64,000 nucleotides of DNA from Lentinus brumalis (GCA_001792895.1 MARA01000013.1:248001-312000); one strand, 5' to 3'; shown: positions 44,822 to 57,589, numbered from the stretch's first letter. The notes: generated by a model from the sequence alone, not told the origin. Numbers and translations are program-made.

Positions 44822-45637
44822 ATGATGTTGCATGCAGAGCACTGCCTCCTCCTTCGGACGCAAGACACTGTTAGAACCTCGCATTCGGACTCATCGACCA
44901 CGATCATACCAAACCAACCCCACTCTGAGTACGATCTGACAAGACGTCTTAGGAATATTCGCTCGCTGGCTCTGATCGAGCCGGTCGCAAGAGACCGTCT
45001 CAGCAACTTTCATCTCCAGCGGATTGCCAGTATACGGTTCTTCGAAAGGCTCGCGAGACTGAATGAGAGTACGCTGATTCTCCTTTTGTCGCTATAATCG
45101 GCGATACAAGCCTTCTACTACAGCGCAGCCATCGTCCGACGAACAGGAAGAGCCGGTCCTCAGCCACGTCGAGCTTACTCTCACAGCAGCTCTAGCGGAA
45201 TCTATAACTCGGACACCCCCCATTCCCCTCCACTGGCGCGCACCGGCCTTACTTGCTTCGATGGAGTCTCCCGATGCCCCCTTCCGCTCGCGGTATCCGC
45301 TATTCGTTCGAAGGGTCCGCTCTCACCCGACGCCCTCGGAGGAGGTCTTAGACAAGAAGAACACAGGTGCAAGGACAAAATTCCCGAGGCGGACGAGTTC
45401 AGCATCACTGCCCGAGGCGGAGATTTGGACGAATCCTTCGTCAGCACCTCCTCCAGTTCAGCCCGAGATGGAACGGGACGAGGTGTGCGTCACCCATTGC
45501 CACTCCTCTTACAGCACGAACGAGCCATCAGGGCATACGCCGACCGAACATGCTCCATCGTCGATGACGCTATGACGCTCACGCCGACCTCTCCTACGGA
45601 TCCCTCTGGAGTTCATGCCGATGTCCCCTGGGATTGA
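44822..45637 (+). CDS. Orphan multi-exon protein
   Basis: The exon before about 45075 reads YDLTRRLRNIRSLALIEPVA and LQRIASIRFFERLARLNE. After an intron, QPSSDEQEEPVLSHVELTLT leads to AALAESITRTPPIPLHWRAP and RVRSHPTPSEEVLDKKNT. A short intron (about 45368-45386) then gives ADEFSITARGGDLDESFVST, and HERAIRAYADRTCSIVDDAM runs to a stop near 45637. It is acidic and serine-rich. No known domain is seen. The start is uncertain; an ATG at 44823 lies in the first frame. Confidence 0.5.
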
Positions 45638-45889
45638 TGAGTCCGTGAACATGAATCCGTTGACGATTGATGAACAGACGAGTCGCTCATCCCACTCATG
45701 TCCAGGTCGGCGGGGACTGCTGTACTAGTCCTCAAACTGGTACCGACGGCGTTTCAACCGTATCTCGTGCGTACCCTCCCAGCATATCATCGCCCTCGAT
45801 TCGCCGATTGTAGGCCTATCTGATCATTGAAGCACCCAGTCGGGAATCAAGAGACGGGGTCCGCCAGAAGGAGCGGCCGCGATGAACGC

Positions 45890-46735
45890 GTACTTTCTCA
45901 CCTTTCTCTTTCCCTACCTCTTCATCCGCTTCGACGACACTCACTGCTGGTCAGCCCAACTCCTGCTGCGTTGCCGGGAAACGAAGCGATATGTTCTACT
46001 GTCCATAGTGAGTGCAGTTCTATCAACGGGACGCTGCGCAGTACGCTGAGCAGTTCCGAGTACGCCTGTTTCTGCTTGCAACGTGCAGTGCTGCGCGCAC
46101 CATCTCTTCGACGTTCCGACAGGCTTCCCCTACCATCCTCTTCTGAATCCGACCAACAGCTGCAATGCCGCGTTGCCATTCGTGGCAAGCAATGTCGCTG
46201 CATTAGGCCGATAGCAGTCAGGTGCAGACATCCTCTGCAGAGAACCACCGAGCTGATACGTGGGCTGCACAAGACCACCACCAGGACGAGCCTCCAGTCA
46301 AGAGATCTCGTGTCAAGTTGCCGGTGAGTTATCGCGTCGGCGACATAGAGAACAGTGCTCACGCTCCCCGTGGGAAGAAGGATTTGATAGGTTCTGCAGC
46401 AGACCTGCGAGCTGCCGCTCCAGCGGCAGATGTACCTAAGGATCTTGAGGTGCGTTGGTGGGATTTCCCCATCTGACGGTTGAAATCTGAGAGTGTTGCA
46501 GCTCCTGGATCCTGCGTCAGAGGATTCTCCTCCCGCCCCCTCGACTACTTCCCGCAACGCCCTCACCTCCGTGTCCATGCACTACCTCCTCCAGTGCATG
46601 GAGCCGCCGAGCCCGACCGCGCATACGTCGCCGCCCAGATCTCGAGGACCTCGAGGGTTGGATCCTGCTGCGCCGCAAGAGTTTTCGTGTTCGATCTTCG
46701 ACATCATCTTCCCCTATTCCAAGCTCAGCTCATGA
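45890..46735 (+). CDS. Orphan protein with basic motif, partial model
   Basis: Two exons are clear. The first (about 46215-46449) contains DTWAAQDHHQDEPPVKRSRV, then KLPVSYRVGDIENSAHAP and DLRAAAPAADVPKDLE. Across an intron (46450-46500), the last exon reads LLDPASEDSPPAPSTTSRNA and ends FSCSIFDIIFPYSKLSS at 46735. PPVKRSRVKLP could be a nuclear signal. Upstream exons (one candidate at 45.88-46.02 kb, NAYFLTFLFPYLFIRFDDTH) are not proven. Confidence 0.48.
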
Positions 46736-47990
46736 CGCTTCGATTGGCACCATGTACCTCGGGGCTACAAGAAGAGTCGGGTCGAAGGAGGGGTGGAGGA
46801 AGAACTTAGACCATGATTACAATCGGGAAGCAAGAAGGCTATCCAGGCTTCACGACCAGAAGCGGCCGCAGCTCAGCGGCACGTCACTCGTCAAGAGCCG
46901 GGGATTCGAGCACACGTCCCGGTGAGCTCTATCAGGCCGTCGCCGCTGATACGAAGTCGTTGACCTCGACGGTTCTCTGACAGTGTACACTGATTGCTAC
47001 AGGAGGCCGCCCGGTCTCACGCCGACGTCAACGTGTGACACGCAAGACCGACTTCCGTACGGTTGGGCATCCTGTTTCGAGCCCGATGCCGACGTGCTGC
47101 GTGTCTGACTGCATCGTGCATCATGACCTGCGCGTTGCAGAGACGGCGGGCGACTGACAGTGCTCGGAACTCGGTGCTCAGGACGGTGCCAGGCGAGGCT
47201 GGCTAGTGCGTCAACGTTTGTCGGTGCTGCGACCTAGGACGGAGACCGACGTTGAGCAGCCGCAAGTGTGTTATCCTCCCCCACGAGGCCGCGGATCCAG
47301 CTGCCTCGAGAATGAGAAGTCGGCGACACCTCCTTCGAGTCCGACGAGACGACCGGTGGCTTGCGGCCTGCGATCAGAATGATAAGACAACAATGTCAGC
47401 AAGGAGTACGCGTACCTTTGCGTCGTTCACGGATCAGGGAAGACTGCTCGACGCCTGAGGCTCGATAGGCGATACTTGCAGGATGACGCATTCGCTCAGC
47501 ACGTACAGGGCAGTCAGTACTTTTGTGGCCTAACCTCCTGCTCCTTGCCTCCCTCCACCGCCGTCTGTCCACCGTGTCGCCAGATTATTGAATATGTTCT
47601 GCTCGCATGACCTGCAGATCTATCTGCTCCTCAGCACACCTCCCTCTACCACCACCTGTCCACTGCGCACTGACCGCAGCTGCGTCCGCTCGCCATCCGC
47701 TCTCAGCCCCAGTGCTGTGCTTCCTCCGTCTGCTCTCAAGCTCGCCCCGCCTGTGTCCTCTGCCCTTCTTGCTTCCGGCCCCGTTTCCTGCCGTGCCCCG
47801 TCCTCTGCGGCATGCACGTACGTATGCGGCGCCGTCTACCGCCCCTCCGCAGGCTGCCCGCCGTGTACATACCAAGCACCGCAACGAAATCTTTCTTAAT
47901 TTCCCAATAAACCGCGTCGGGTACGACTCAGAGCTCGAACGGCCGACTCGCTCCTCCGCCTGTCTGCCCAATCGGTAGCATACAGAGCAT
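46736..47990. other. No confident gene
   Basis: The region around 47.2-47.5 kb and the pyrimidine-rich 47.5-47.9 kb stretch are open in several frames because of composition. The latter resembles a promoter/5' leader of the gene-like signal that follows. Confidence 0.4.
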
Positions 47991-48930
47991 TTGGGCCAGC
48001 TTGATGGGTGCTCCGGGCAACTCAGCCACAGGACCGGACGCGGGTCCTGTTGCCAAGCATACATTCACCGCGACAGGTACGTAGTTCCGACTGCGACATA
48101 CTCCGTACACGAACGCTGACGCGTCTCTCGCCAGTCCCACTCGCGTCCGCGTCCTCCACTGCGCTCGCGATGCGTACGACGCCTCCTAGCACAGGCACGC
48201 CCGTCGCGCACCTCGAGAGAACTATTCATACACGCGGCCATGGACGTCTTCAGGAGCTTCCGAACGTCGAGTACGCGGCAGAATGCGGCGTGGACATGCG
48301 TACGCCGACGCCGACGCGTTTTCTACCCGCGCCCACGCCCCCCATACCCGCGCATCCAGTCGCACAAGCGCGGCGGGGCGCGTTCGATACCCCTCCTCAT
48401 TGCGAACCGGGCGATGTCTTTGCCATGCGGAACGGCAGAGCAGCTGCTGACCACCGCACAATTTCGCAGGGTTGTCGCCCGCATCCGTCGCATTCGGGTT
48501 GCGACAACTCTCGCGGGCTCCACGAACCTCCCTGCGACATTCTGGGCCTCTTTCGCGCCGATCCGTGGAGGTCGAAAATTTCGTATGGGGCTGCGTCTAT
48601 AACGTCTGATGCTATCCCTCCTCCCGTCAAAGTCTCCATCATGTGCACCCGAGCCCGACCTCGACTTCCCAGCCGACGCTCGCTCACCCCGCCACCGCAG
48701 CTAGTTAGATGCATACCGCAAGCTCAACATACTGCGCTCGTACCCTAAATTGCTGTCGAAGGACGGGTCGACTGCCCCGGCATCGTCGCCCCCCGTCCGA
48801 CCGCGCCCCCTCGACCGGCGTATTTTGCGTAGTGCACGGTATGCAAGCTGACGGGCACCGCACGCAAGGACAGCGATTACTCCGACGGATGCTCGCGGAG
48901 CGTACCCTGAGCTACCGAAGGTAATTTGAG
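47990..48930 (+). CDS. Possible proline/arginine-rich orphan protein
   Basis: A leader exon (GAPGNSATGPDAGPVAKHTF) splices at ACAG|GTACGT to a long frame (VPLASASSTALAMRTTPPST, then HCEPGDVFAMRNGRAAADHR). Another intron near 48.70 kb leads to YRKLNILRSYPKLLSKDGST. Splice sites look good but the protein is low-complexity, and opposite-strand frames are also open, so this is tentative. Confidence 0.35.
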
Positions 48931-51900
48931 TCGCCGGTCTTATAATGCCGGACGATCCTGACATGCATCATCACCACATAGACTTACTAACGCGTATACC
49001 GTCGGCTGCTCGAGTTGGATCTCTCCAGACAGGTACGCGTTTCTGCGTTTCTGCGCTTCTGAGGCTGACACAGACTTCGTGTTGCAAGCTTTTGACAAGT
49101 CTCGATCGAGCTCTACTTGAGCTTATAGTATCTTGAGATCAGGTATGTCCGTAAACTTGATACATCCATGTCCGTCAACATTCCTGACTCGATAACCCGT
49201 CAACATCACAGCATCCACGCCAACGCGTCGCACTGCAGTCAAGCACGGGACGCTACCGACCCCGAGCTCTCTGCCGCACCGGATACTTACACCCGGCGGA
49301 TACTGCGCCCGGCTAGGCTCAGCACACCTCTATTGTGGCCCAGGAACCGTCCTGTTCACTTGAAAGCATGCTCACGGACCGCCGCACTCTGCAGGTACGT
49401 AAAGCCTGCGGATATGCTCGAGACGTAACTCACCGCCAGCGCAGATCGGTATCTCGGCTAACGGACGCCCGGCGCGTTCACGCTCGCGGACGTCTGTGCC
49501 TCCTGGTCCGGGCAGCACGGACGCTACGACGTTCTGATGACCACATCTGCAAGCGTCGGTAAGTATGGCTACCGCGTGGCGAGGGGACATTGTACTGACC
49601 TTGCATGTGTATCCAAGATCGCAGACTCCGGCGAGCCGGTGCAGCTTGCTCGTACCGGCGCGCTGGTCTGACTAATACTCTGCGAAGCTCGTCGCAGAGC
49701 TCTCCGTCATCGCTTAGGCAGCAAACCAGACTTACAACGCCGTCCTGTGCCGTAGTGTGCACCTCCCCGCCGGTCTCCGTTCAACGCCACCGGATGCATC
49801 TCTAGCTCTCGCCCTGCGTCCCGTGTTCGCAAGGACACATGGTCGAGGCCATGCGAAGATATACTCAGAGACAGTAAGCCTCCCGGTTGTTCTTCTCGTC
49901 TCTCTACTGACCCGTGCACGGCTGCTTGAACTGTGTTCAGGTCCGACAACTCGGGTCCAAGATCAGACCAGTGTGGACTTGGCGGGTACGTACCGCGATC
50001 TCCGTGCTCTCGGGTATGAGTGCAGCTGACTCGTGCTTTCCCGGTTCTGTGCAGGCCGCTGACCACACATGACGGCCGTGAACCCCGCCGCATGTCAAGG
50101 CGCACGACACACCGCTGAGCCAAGACTGTGCATGTGCTGTCTAAAGGACATAAGAATGGTAAGCACGACATGTTTGCTCGTATGACGCTCAGGTACCAAG
50201 CTTACCAGTCTCTCGTTGCGCGCAGACTGTTTGGGAACCGAGGTGCGTATCGTGTTCGAGCTGGCCCCGGACATGAATCGGCTGAAACTATTCAGATTAT
50301 GTTCCCAGCCGGTGTTCCCGTGAGTCGCCAGGGCCGGCAATGAAGCACGCCGCAGGGCTGCTCCGGGAGTCCGACGAAGCAGGCACGACGCCTCGCCGGA
50401 CACGCGTGCGGTACGGAGAACACTGCACGTACCGGCAGGTACGTCAGCGCGTCCGTATTGCGCTCAGATCACCGAGCTGACGCGCAGCGTGTTGTGCACA
50501 GATGCATCGCTTGTGCGGGCCTGCGAGGTGGTACGTCAGAGACATCTTCGCCGAGATTGTCGAACGCGACTGACCACTTGGGAAGATACCATCTCGCAGT
50601 CGCTCATCGCGCTCGAACCTCTCCGCCTGTGCGACGGCAAGGCTCAGTTCTATGCGTCCGACCAGACATGCATCACCCGGGTGGATTGAAGGAGGATCTA
50701 GGAGCTGTTCGGTGAGTCTAACATGCAGCGTGGTCATTGTGATCAAAACAGCGAACACTCACCTGTTCACGCTATATCTAGACCCGCCGACGTCCAAGAC
50801 GAAGACGGCCTTACAGTGCTGCTCCCAGACCCGGTACTGTCCAGCTGACATCCCGCGCACTCCGACGCTGACACGCTTCGCAGGCAACAAGATATATTGC
50901 ATGCACTAGTTACACTTCCAACGCCGCCGCACCTGCTGTTCAAGTGCCGACCACACCATGTCCGTGCTGTGAGTCTGTCAGATGAGACGCACCTCTGCGC
51001 GTGAGAGGACAGCATGAGCCGCCAGGCGGGGACGCGGGTACATGGCGGCGGTCCGCCCCCTTGTCGCGGCGGCGCCGTCCTTCAAATCCCCGCGTCTCCG
51101 TGCTCGCAGCGCCGGCACCCGCTGTCGTCTCGCCAAGCATTCGACGTGCGAGCCGCCTGACTCGCGTCCATGTACGAGCGGCGAAGTCGAGCCGCCATGA
51201 GAGAGACTACATGGTTCGGCCCCGTGAAATCGCCAGGGAGGCGATTTTTGCTGCGTTGAAGGACGGGATCAGGCAGCGTTCGTTCGTCGCGTAGTATTCA
51301 GGCGAGACCGTGTAGCGAGTTTGAGCGTGGGGCGACCCCGGACTGAGGAGATATGTCGTGTCTTCTCCCGGGGACGCCGCGCGCAAGGAGGGCATCGCAA
51401 TGGCGGTGCGGCTTTCCCGACGTCGCCGAGAGTGCGTGAAGGCCTACCGGGCGTCGTGCAAATTGTTTCAGACGGCTGACGGAGGTTGGCGGCCGCGGAG
51501 AGGGCGGGACGTCGGGTCGTGCCTGTGGAGTGCAATGAAATCGACGACTTGAGGTCGAATCTGAAGTCGGTCTGATCGACGTGATTTTGCAAGAGGTGCT
51601 GGTTCCCGCTCTAACGGCTTCGAGCAAAGCGCAACAGACTCCACTGAACGTTTCCAATCGAGCTCATCCTCTTCCGCGTCGATACGACCGGGTCTCAGTT
51701 CGGCTCCAAAGTGTGTGTTCCACAGATCCCTGATAATTGTGTCGAGTATGATGCCTGTCAAGGAGATTGTAACAAATATATCGTATCCTGTTTGGGTATC
51801 GAAGGACTTGAGATTAAAAGCGTTGAGTACTCGGCCTTTGTTTCTGCGCCCAATTTCCTTATTGGTCGGATCTCTGATCAGTGAGCGCGTGGCTGTCGTC

Positions 51901-52046
51901 CGCCGATGTCTTGCTCTGACTTGATTGAACCTGCGACTTGAACTGGTCGACATACTCGTCGAGGCTCATTCCTGCGGTCCGTCATCCACTTACACAACTC
52001 TATTGTTCGACTGATAGCCTCCTTGTATAGTGCCGTCTCATTCCTG
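48931..52046. other. Fragmentary coding signals only
   Basis: Between 49.1 and 50.8 kb there are repeated short open pieces flanked by good donors and acceptors (for example VEAMRRYTQRQ near 49840, then VRQLGSKIRPVWTW near 49950), but no chain could be built. A minus-strand frame at 51468-51953 includes a hydrophobic stretch (YDIFVTISLTGIILDTIIRD) with no splice context. The last few hundred bases should hold the 5' end of the Plavaka gene, which was not found. Confidence 0.35.
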
Positions 52047-53377
52047 ATGCCGGTGCCATTCGTCCCAAGAACAACGGCGCAAAGGCATCGGGTTGAAGAT
52101 GACGTACACATTCGCCTTCAGGAACTTGACATGGACTCACAAATGCGGGCCATTGAAGATGATCTGGAGGATCTGCGAATCGCCGACGCACGCCCGCCTA
52201 AAGAGGCGCAGGACTACAACGCCGCTTCGATCCCCGATGTGGTCCAACCCCAACTCCCCAGCGAGGCGGACATACACCATTTCTGTGCAGACCTCGCACA
52301 CCTTCGTTCCGCGCTTCTCCACAACACGTTGTCGTTCACTCTATCTGGACGCAGTCTACGCTTTGTCAGTGACCCATCTGCAGGCGGCCCATACGAGCGT
52401 TACGTCCTGGACTCGGAACAGGGATACAATGCCGGTCGCTGCGCTCTTCATCCTGGAGACCCTGTAAACCGCCAATTCCTAGAGTATCATAGCTGGCTTA
52501 TCGTCACCCACCAATCATTCCCTACTAGTGTTGCAGGGTCCGGTCAAGTCCGGTTTTTTGGACCCCCGGACGCATGACCGAGGACCGCAACCGGACTTGA
52601 CCGTCCAGAGATCACGACAACCGGACCAGTACCTCGGTTCTTGAGAGACCGGACTTAACTTCGGTTCGGTCCACGGTCTTGACCGGTTGAAGACCGTTTG
52701 CCGGTCAGGACCGGTCTACGACCGGTGGAGACCGGTTTATTCACACGAGTATAAGGGAGATGTATATGATTGACATGGTAGGTAAACAAATGTGAAGTAA
52801 ACAGTACGCTGAATGATCAAGCCTACTCGTTGTCGAGCTGGGAGATGATCTGCTCGTTTGCCTCGAGGTCCTCGAAGCACTGCATCTCGATCTCCTCGAT
52901 TACCTTGGAGTTCTCAGCGGCGAAGTCCACTGTGTCCTTCTTCCAGTGGTAATTCAGCACCTGAAGTTGCTCGAAGAGCGCCGGGTCAAGTCGAGAACGA
53001 CGATCAGTAAATGTCTCCTTGCCGCGCGAGAAGAGAGACTCAACGCCAACTGTGGCGGCAGGAATGGGGAGGACATCGAGTGCGATGCGCGCAAGGGTGG
53101 GGTACATCGAGGCATGCATCTACATGTCCGCAGAATGTCAGTATGAGCAAGCAGACAGGTAGCAGACACAGCACTCACCGACCACCACTTCACCGTGTCA
53201 GTGTCCTTCTTGACGTCACGGTGGGGATCGTTGAGATAGCGCTGAAGTTCCGTCTTCCAGCCGTCCACTGAGTCGACGTTCTGAAGACGCTTGAGGCGTG
53301 CACGGTCGTACTCGTCGGTGAGGTCGATGGTGTGGTTGTCCAAGGTGAGAGCGGCATCTGCCGGAGGGGCAGTGTCC

Positions 53378-53802
53378 TAGGGAATGGCACGGGTTTTTCA
53401 CGGGTTTTTGGGCGCCAGTTTTGTGCGCCTTGCCGAGCGCTTTCTGGCGGTACCAAGATCGTCCAAAACGGACCAGAACTGAGGGAGATATGTCAAGAAT
53501 GATCCTACAAAGTTTCAAAGATGGGGGATCAAAAGTGTGACTTAGGCCGAGTTAACAATGTCACGCCTTCGTGACGGGTCTGAAACCCGCGGGTTTTGTG
53601 ACCCGTAATGACGCGTGACATTGCTGTGCCCACATAAGTGACAGTTTTTATGCTGTGACCTTGAAACTTTGGGAAGTTGTTCTTGACATATCTAGCTCAG
53701 TTTCTATCCGTTTTGGACGATCTTGGTACCGCCAAAAAGCGCTCGGCAAGGCGCACAAAACTGGCGCCCAAAAACCCGTGAAAAACCCGTGCCATTCCCC
53801 TG
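53378..53802. mobile_element. Foldback MITE inside the hAT transposase exon
   Basis: The two arms of 142 bases each (53378-53519 and 53661-53802) are inverted copies; the outer 95 or so are nearly perfect and the inner part is more diverged. The ends read TAGGG... and ...CCCCTG, hAT-like. The flanks share AGTGTCC (53371-53377 and 53803-53809), a 7-base duplication, or 8 with one mismatch. There is no coding capacity. Probably mobilised by a hAT transposase from elsewhere. Confidence 0.88.
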
Positions 53803-54975
53803 AGTGTCCGCAGGCTGGGTGCGGAAGAGCCGCTTCGGCCAGTATTCCTTCATCTAAGTAGATCGTCAGAGTATGAGCCATCGTGTAAGTACCAAGACAC
53901 TCACTGTTTCCTCAACAATCTCCTGCGCGTACGCCTGCCAGTTGCGCGCGAACGGCTCACCGTTTGCAATGGCCTCTTGATATTCGTCTTCACCGCCCCA
54001 CTGTTGCTTGATGTAGTCGAGCTTGAAGTACGGGTGCGTAACTAGAGATAGTGTGAGTGGCAGCAGAAGGTTATTTAACGGTGTGCTTACGATGTGAGTT
54101 GACGTATGCCCAGGCGTCGTCGAGCTTCTCGTAGTACTTATTGATCTTCTCCAATCCAGCCCTGATCGCCTCGTGGAAGAGGTTGTAGGCCGGGTCGATC
54201 GCCTTGGCCTCCCAGCGTGACGCGAGAGTCTCGAGGGCGGGGATAACTTGATGAAGAGTTGGCACCCGAGTGCTTGAACAGAGCTGGTGCAAACGATTAG
54301 CGTCCTGTGAATAGTGTCAGTGCGAGTACGATGAGTATGAGACTAGCAGACATACCTCCAAGATATCGCCGCAAAGTCGGACCTTCTCCCAGTCGGCGTC
54401 TGATAGCTGGAATGCCGTCCAAGGAATCTTCTTCACCGGCTGACCTCGCCGACGAATTGTGGTGATCGGTCCAAACCGTAGATCTGCAGTACTGACAAAG
54501 ACCTTGATCGGCTGCAGAGCCATGTCAGCGCAAACAGAAAGGTGACGGACAAAGAGAAAGGATGCGTACCTCGCGAAGCTGGTACGCACGCCGAGCCATA
54601 CCATGTGAGCTTCCCCACCGTGTGTTCGTGTGCAGCGGGATGACGAGCGGCTTAGTGATGCCCGCTTCTACCTGAAGCTTGAAGAGGTACTCCTTCCTCT
54701 GGCCGGATGCTTGCATCTAGAACAAATACGGGTTAGCGATGCACGAATAGTGAAGGTACGCGGAGCGTATACAGAGGAGACGACTATGTACACTATACTA
54801 TGACTCCACACCCTTTGCACCGGCCACGAAGAAGGGGCTGAGAGCCAGGGATGCTTCGAGCGAGATGATAAGGACGACGGGTCGGTGCTCAAGGGCGCGC
54901 ACACGTCGCCCTCATCGTCATCGGTGTTCTGGAGTCGAGCGGGGCGCGCAAGAAGTGCACTTAAGCAGTTGCCGA

Positions 54976-55016
54976 ATGCGCTCTCATGTCAGATGCGATG
55001 TGACATGAGAGCGCAT
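54976..55016. repeat. Perfect 16-base inverted repeat in a transposase intron
   Basis: ATGCGCTCTCATGTCA and its exact complement are separated by nine bases. It lies in an unusually long intron (about 54720-55070) of the hAT transposase gene. It may be a stem-loop or a trace of another small insertion. Confidence 0.5.
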
Positions 55017-57589
55017 CCATCAGCTGCCGGCAGAGCACAGGCTAGAACAAGAAGGGAAGAGTACATACCTTCACTGCGAGCGTGCGGATCACCGCTATGA
55101 CGTCGAGGCCACCGTTGATGATGCTGTCCGCCGCTTGAGGGTCGTACTCCCAGATCGCCTGCTTCGACTCGACGACTGCCGTCTGCGTGACCTTCGACAT
55201 GAACGCCTCCGTGCCCAGTTGCACGACGTGTCCAAAGCACCTGCAATGGAACCTTTTGTGAGCTTCACGCGATGCGAAGATGTCCGATCAAGCCCATACC
55301 CCAATTGGTTGCGATCAGCCTTCCATCCTCCAAGAATCTTGCGACGTTCCAGACGCCTCTCGAGGTCCTCGCCCGCGGTGAAGTTGACGGCAGCGTTGTC
55401 GTTCGTGAGATGCCCGAGCTGTGCAAAGAAGGTTAGCGCAACCTTAATGAGTAGGGCTGTGTGCTTACCTTCTGGTCGGTCTTCGAGGTGATACCGACCC
55501 TATCAAGGGAAAGGAGGAGATACTTGCCCAAGTTTTCGCCGTCGTGCTTCCCGAAGATTTTGTGGCATGCGGCGACCTCGTCGCGAAGGGTCCAATTGCT
55601 AAAGTTCTCGTCGACGTCGATCCACTGCGCAATCATTCCCAAGTAGTGGTCCGACGTGTGGGGTGCAGTCCAGAGGTCCCAGCCAGTGGACACCGAGCCC
55701 GGAGCGCGTGCAATAGCTTCCTTGACCTTGTCCATGTGGTCGACGAACTCGTTGTTGATGCGTGCCCGGACCAACGTGCGTGTCGGCAGCTCCTTCCGCG
55801 ATGTCTTCGGACGCATTGTCACCAGGCAGTTGCGGAAGTCAATGTCGTCTGCGAGTGCAATAGCCTACAAGTTATTGGATTAGAATACAATTGAAACTCA
55901 GAAAAGCGCAGAAGCTGACGTGTTGGCCGCAGACAATGAGCCGAGTAACACTTTTTAGGATGCCTTCGGGCGTGAAAGCTTGCGGCGCTTGAACTTTGGG
56001 CAGCATCGTATCGAGTGACTTCTGTCCGCCTTTCAAGTTCTTGCCCTCCGCCGCCGCCGCCGCCGCCGCCCTAGCCTGTCGGATCTTCTTGGGAACGCAT
56101 CGCCAGTTCTCCTCGATGCCCCGCTCTTTGCACCGCACGCTGTAGACGTCGTAATGAGCTGAGGCGATGTGTTGCCGCAACGTCGAGTTCCCGCCCTTGT
56201 ACCACCCTGCTCTCGATCCCTTCAGCTTTTTCACACGCTTGCTGTCGCTACGTCGTCCTCAGTCTACTACTTCAGCTCCTCAACACGACGAGCACTTACC
56301 GGCAAATCTCACACCATCGCCCATCCTCCTCCGCCTTGACCCCGTCCTCATTGAACTTGACGGTCACCCTATCAGAGAAGACCGTGAGGAGATCGCGCGC
56401 CATGTCCATCTTCATGACGGTCTTGGTCGCACCCGGGAGCTCGTCGTCATCCGACGAGATCTAGGTAAGTATGCCACACAAGCGCGTTGTGATGAGAACG
56501 AGAATGTACTGATATTAGAGAACAGTACTCACGACAATTGCATCACCATTGCCATGCCCATCGCCCTCGCCCTCTCCATCACCACCCTCGCCCTCGCCCT
56601 CGCCGTCACCCTCGCCGTCACCCTCACCTTCCCCGACATCCTGCTCATCTCCATCTTCCCCGTTGATGCCGCTCTCCTCGCTTGAGCTCGGCGCCTCGTC
56701 GCTACTGTACTCGCCGTCGGCCTGTCGCTTCTTGCGCGACTTGCGACGCTCGCGGCCCGAGCGACGGACACCCGCTACCTTCTCCGCCGACTGTCGACCG
56801 GCAACAGACTTTGTCACCTTGGCCTTGCTGGACGTCGTCGCGACCTTGCTCGATGTCGTCGCGGCCTTGCCCACCGTCTTCGATTTCTTGGTCACGACTG
56901 CGGGCTCCCCCTCGGAGTCGGACACGGAAGCAGCATGCTTGCGCTTGTCGCGCGGACGTCGATCGGCCTCAGGGGAGTTTGTGCGCGCCATAGAGGGGTG
57001 GGAGAGAAGTTCAGAAGGTTGCCGAAGGAAGGGATGGAATGATTGACGTTTAATCTTCGCGTTTGCGTCGTTCGACGTTCCCAGTGCGGACGTTGCGCTT
57101 TTATCGTCCCGTTCATGGCTCGTCCTTGATTCCGGTCTTTCCCGTTCCCTGTACATTGGTATCTTGTTGCTACTCGCTGTCCATGTTGTCAGTCTCCGTC
57201 TTTTGCATGCTGCCCATCTCCCTGGCTCCATACCTACCATACATAGTTATGCAGTATGATCTCGATCTCGCCCATATGATGTCATAGCTACAGTATCCTC
57301 GCTGCCCTCTTCCGACACCCTCCGAATGGCATGATTTGCATCGACGACTCTCGAAGGTTCGGAAGGGAAATGACTGATCCTTGACCGGTCATTTCAGCCG
57401 GTTATTGACCGGTCAGGACCGGTCACTACGGTTCTCTAATGTCCTGCCAGCTGAGGCAACCACAACCTGACCGACGACCGGACCGGCTAGCGGTCCAGTT
57501 ATATAGCGGTTATAGGTGGTGCGGTTGCGGTTAGGTTGCGGTTACGGACCGGTCATTCGACCGGACCCTGCAACACTATTCCCTACCCT

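Larger units (their letters stand above)
52823..56991 (-). pseudogene. hAT transposase with BED finger, exon split by a MITE
   Basis: The ATG at 56991 begins ARTNSPEADRRPRDKRKHAA. A lysine/serine-rich part and a GEGDGE-type acidic repeat follow, then a BED-type zinc finger spread over two exons (GRWCEICR, then NSTLRQHIASAHYDVY). The catalytic core includes GSVSTGWDLWTAPHTSDHYL, LGHLTNDNAAVNFTAGEDLE, CFGHVVQLGTEAFMSKV and LHTNTRWGSSHGMARRAYQL. The hATC dimerisation domain (YPTLARIALDVLPIPAATVG, VESLFSRGKETFTDRRSRLD) lies before the stop at 52823-52825. The exon starting near 53852 (MKEYWPKRLFRTQPA) is interrupted by a 425-bp MITE just before DTAPPADAALTLDNHT, which breaks the frame unless the MITE is spliced or excised. 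Other exons look intact. Confidence 0.85.
52526..57578. mobile_element. hAT DNA transposon (5,053 bp)
   Basis: Perfect 20-base terminal inverted repeats (TAGTGTTGCAGGGTCCGGTC at 52526-52545 and its complement at 57559-57578) are flanked by an exact 8-base target duplication TTCCCTAC (52518-52525 and 57579-57586), the hallmark of hAT insertion. Both ends carry many ACCGGT/GACCGGTC motifs within about 200 bases, as expected for transposase-binding sites. Inside is a minus-strand hAT transposase gene. Perfect repeats and duplication point to a recent insertion. Confidence 0.96.

Noticed and set aside
51468..51953. Minus-strand frame with a hydrophobic stretch
   Set aside because: No splice partners, not linked to the Plavaka gene, and only part of it looks natural.
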